Assembly (NCBI GenBank): GCA_016203755.1
Contig: JACQMD010000022.1
Span: 1 to 6,205 of the forward strand
Direction of reading: 5' to 3'
DNA from: Candidatus Roizmanbacteria bacterium
Lineage (GTDB): Bacteria; Patescibacteriota; Microgenomatia; GCA-001788215; 2-01-FULL-40-14
DNA length: 6,205 nucleotides
Both the position numbers and the translations under genes were made by a program. The notes under the pieces were generated by a model. That model saw only the letters and a program-made list of their open reading frames with translations, was not told the DNA's origin and made no database searches. The number at the start of each line of letters is the position of its first letter. The stretch's first letter is position 1. Below are positions 4,847 to 6,205 of the stretch, piece after piece.

Positions 4847-5712
4847 CAGTCTAGAGAGCACTGCATAGTACTGCAGTTATCCATCGCTTGCTTTTTAGCC
4901 AGAAGTTCTGCATGAGTTTGTACGGGAGCAGTGAGGAGGATGCTGCCGGTTAGCACGACAGCGAGTGAAATTATGACGTTTTTTCGATTGTAATGATAGT
5001 CGTTCCGACGTGAGAAAGACGGGAAGAGAGGAAAATGATATGTATTTTTTACTTTTGACAATGCAAGCTCAAGCGGCACTGAATCCTTCTGTATCCGACG
5101 GACGAAGCGATCCGCCTGATCTTCAAGAATTGATCTGAATTGTTTGTTGATATCTTTCAGAATCGGAATAAAAAATATCGACGCCGTTAGCAGTTCACTG
5201 ACGACCAAAAGAAATGGATGTTTGTTTTTCAGATGATAGTATTCATGGAGTACGACTGACTCCAATGCCTGAGCGGGTAACCGGTTGATCAGGCCTGTTG
5301 AGAGGACAATACGGGGATTGAACCAGTTAATCGTTATGGCAATATCCTCTGGTACGTTAATGATCAGAAGCGCATGTTTTGGTATGTCACGCTTTTTTAA
5401 CAGAGATACTAGCTGGCTTTGCGAGCTTGTGACCCTTTCCCCCAAAAGCACACCCAGTATTTTTCTTGTTTTTATATAGGAAAACACTACACGAGCAAAT
5501 AGTGTGATGAGAGAAAGGGTAATCAGAATCGTCAGGATGAATCCTATATAATGGATACCCGATACGAACAGGTTGGTAATAATCCGATTGCATGTTTCAA
5601 TAACATGTTCTAATGTTAAAGATGCGTACTTGTTTATCAGAAGTATGAGAGAGAAAATAGATAGGAGCGCAATGGCGACCACGCTTAAAAAATAACGGTA
5701 TTCCTTTTTCAT
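4834..5712 (-). CDS. BlaR1/MecR1-like M56 membrane metallopeptidase with Cys tail
   Basis: M56 peptidases of the BlaR1 type are membrane sensors whose zinc protease, once triggered, leads to loss of the partner repressor. This protein has hydrophobic segments at residues about 8-27, 54-77, 166-184 and 246-262. The zinc-binding HEYYH is at 156-160 (SVVLHEYYHLKNKHP), with the downstream acidic LEDQADRF (196-203) supplying the third ligand. At 292 aa it is about half the length of BlaR1 and lacks the penicillin-binding sensor. In its place is a tail of about 30 residues after the last membrane segment, with Cys280, Cys285 and Cys289, predicted to face outward. The start is 2 nt after the repressor stop (TAA-CT-ATG), so both are co-transcribed. 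The tail suggests sensing of thiol state or a soft metal rather than a beta-lactam; this is inference. Confidence 0.88.
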   Translation of the reverse strand: MKKEYRYFLSVVAIALLSIFSLILLINKYASLTLEHVIETCNRIITNLFVSGIHYIGFILTILITLSLITLFARVVFSYIKTRKILGVLLGERVTSSQSQLVSLLKKRDIPKHALLIINVPEDIAITINWFNPRIVLSTGLINRLPAQALESVVLHEYYHLKNKHPFLLVVSELLTASIFFIPILKDINKQFRSILEDQADRFVRRIQKDSVPLELALSKVKNTYHFPLFPSFSRRNDYHYNRKNVIISLAVVLTGSILLTAPVQTHAELLAKKQAMDNCSTMQCSLDCVNF

Positions 5713-5714
5713 AG

Positions 5715-6044
5715 TTACTGGTGCTTCTTCAGCTCATTGGTAAAAGCGGTGACTGCCTCGTGTCCATATTGATTTACCAGCGTATCAACAATTCGTTTGA
5801 CTATACCTTTGGTAGTTTGTTCCTTTGTTTTTAGAGGAGCGTAGTAGAAAGCCCTACCCCTTTTTTTTCTTGTCAACAATCCTTTTACAACCAATCGGTT
5901 CATAATGGTCATGATGGTGGTATAGGCAATCTTTCGGGTCTTGTTGAGACAGGTGTAAACTTCCCGAACCGATGCCTTTTTATTTTTCCATAAGCACTTC
6001 ATTATCTTTTGCTCAAGCGGACCTAACCTAGCTGTACTATTCAT
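5715..6044 (-). CDS. BlaI/MecI-family transcriptional repressor
   Basis: This 109-aa protein from the ATG at 6044 has the winged-helix N-terminal domain of the Penicillinase_R family: LGPLEQKIMKCLWKNKKASVREVY (residues 7-30), a recognition region AYTTIMTIMNRLVVKGLLTRKKRGRAFYYAP (41-71), and a shorter C-terminal dimerisation helix region to residue 109. Family members are typically about 120-130 aa and bind TACA/TGTA dyads as dimers, being removed when their M56 partner is activated. No cysteine-rich C-terminal metal motif like that of CopY is present. An earlier ATG at 6080 would place the operator and -10 box within the coding region and is rejected. The 17-bp operator includes the A of its own start codon, so autorepression is expected. 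It is followed 2 nt later by the M56 gene. Confidence 0.93.
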   Translation of the reverse strand: MNSTARLGPLEQKIMKCLWKNKKASVREVYTCLNKTRKIAYTTIMTIMNRLVVKGLLTRKKRGRAFYYAPLKTKEQTTKGIVKRIVDTLVNQYGHEAVTAFTNELKKHQ

Positions 6045-6060
6045 ACTACTTATTGTAGTA
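6044..6060. promoter_or_regulatory. 17-bp palindromic operator on the repressor start
   Basis: TACTAC-TTATT-GTAGTA (plus strand) has perfect 6-bp arms and shares both arms and the 5-nt spacing with 4793-4809. It covers the -10 box of the repressor promoter and ends on the A of the start codon. It is the likely autoregulatory site and may also influence the divergent gene at 6109. Confidence 0.8.
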
Positions 6061-6080
6061 ATAAAAATAAAAGGATGCAA
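6052..6080 (-). promoter_or_regulatory. promoter of the blaI-M56 unit, leaderless layout
   Basis: On the minus strand TACAAT (6057-6052) lies 7 nt before the ATG at 6044. A weak -35, TTGCAT (6080-6075), is 17 nt upstream of it. The arrangement copies that of the dsbA-like promoter, with the -10 box buried in the palindrome. Transcription should begin at or within a base or two of the A of the ATG, giving an mRNA without a leader. Confidence 0.6.
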
Positions 6081-6089
6081 CGGTCAATA

Positions 6090-6095
6090 TATAAT
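6090..6095 (+). promoter_or_regulatory. -10 box (TATAAT) of the divergent gene
   Basis: A perfect TATAAT ends 13 nt before the ATG at 6109, predicting a leader of about 6 nt. The leader is pyrimidine-rich and has no Shine-Dalgarno run. No good -35 element is seen. It lies 29 nt from the operator at 6044-6060. Confidence 0.4.
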
Positions 6096-6108
6096 TTTTC
6101 TCCTTCTC

Positions 6109-6205
6109 ATGAATTTTATCCCGCGAGTCATACATATCAGGGTGTATACTAGCGAAAGAGACGGAGGTGATTGGCATGTACCGGATGTGATCAAGCAGAG
6201 GTACA
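6109..6205 (+). CDS. N-terminal fragment of a divergent gene, cut by the window edge
   Basis: A plus-strand frame opens with ATG at 6109 and stays open for 32 codons to the end of the window. It begins MNFIPRVIHIRVYT and continues with a hydrophilic segment containing GGDWHVPDVIKQRY. No signal peptide is evident and the family is not recognised. The start is supported by the TATAAT at 6090-6095; a GTG at 6142 is a possible later start. Being divergent from the repressor gene, it may share its control region. The frame is too short to be certain it is coding. Confidence 0.35.
   Translation, partial: MNFIPRVIHIRVYTSERDGGDWHVPDVIKQRY

Noticed and set aside
4834..6044. A beta-lactam resistance locus
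   Set aside because: There is no beta-lactamase or penicillin-binding protein, and the M56 protein lacks the penicillin-binding sensor domain.
6045..6080. Upstream start of the BlaI-type repressor at 6080
   Set aside because: It would translate through the -10 box and operator; the start at 6044 gives the normal family N-terminus.
6169..6192. GGAGGTGA followed 7 nt later by ATG, giving a four-codon frame
   Set aside because: The frame is only M-Y-R-M before TGA and lies inside a longer open frame starting at 6109, so the Shine-Dalgarno match is probably coincidental.

Overview
The window looks like a piece of an AT-rich bacterial chromosome, probably from a small-genome uncultured lineage such as the Candidate Phyla Radiation (Patescibacteria). 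That placement is inference. It rests on the gene mix (DUF3105, DsbA-like and thioredoxin anchors, RhuM, a minimal M56 peptidase), very tight gene packing, the scarcity of Shine-Dalgarno sites, and several -10 boxes placed 6-13 nt ahead of start codons. Six intact genes recognisable by family (plus one strong unknown) lie on the minus strand.

Right part (about 1828-6060): seven minus-strand genes form two adjacent, apparently co-regulated units. The regulatory unit is a BlaI/MecI-type repressor (5715-6044) followed 2 nt later by a BlaR1/MecR1-like M56 membrane metallopeptidase (4834-5712). The peptidase has HEYYH but no penicillin-binding sensor domain; it ends in a short tail with three cysteines. 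After 44 nt comes the effector unit: a DsbA-like CPFC oxidoreductase, a small polytopic membrane protein with CxxC, a very cysteine-rich exported protein of unknown family, a DUF3105 protein, and a membrane-anchored CPTC thioredoxin. A 17-bp palindrome of the form TACTAC-N5-GTAGTA lies on the start of both units, and in each it covers a -10 box. The simplest reading is a BlaI-controlled envelope thiol/disulfide or metal-thiol stress regulon, in which the M56 protein senses a signal outside the membrane and relieves repression at both promoters.

Left part (1 to about 1850) is a scrapyard. A RhuM-family gene (175-1107) overlaps, by ATGA, the last codons of what looks like a lost type I methylase gene (hsdM). 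It is flanked by two 36-bp direct repeats, each the decayed 3' end of a small MerR/excisionase-like HTH gene. RhuM itself appears to carry an in-frame central deletion. Two plus-strand reading frames follow: an unrecognised 80-aa ORF, and the N-terminus of a membrane protein cut off where it meets the 3' end of the thioredoxin gene. This points to a rearrangement junction near 1845-1855.

At the far right a plus-strand gene, divergent from the repressor, starts at 6109 and runs off the window. No rRNA, tRNA, CRISPR array or complete mobile element was seen.
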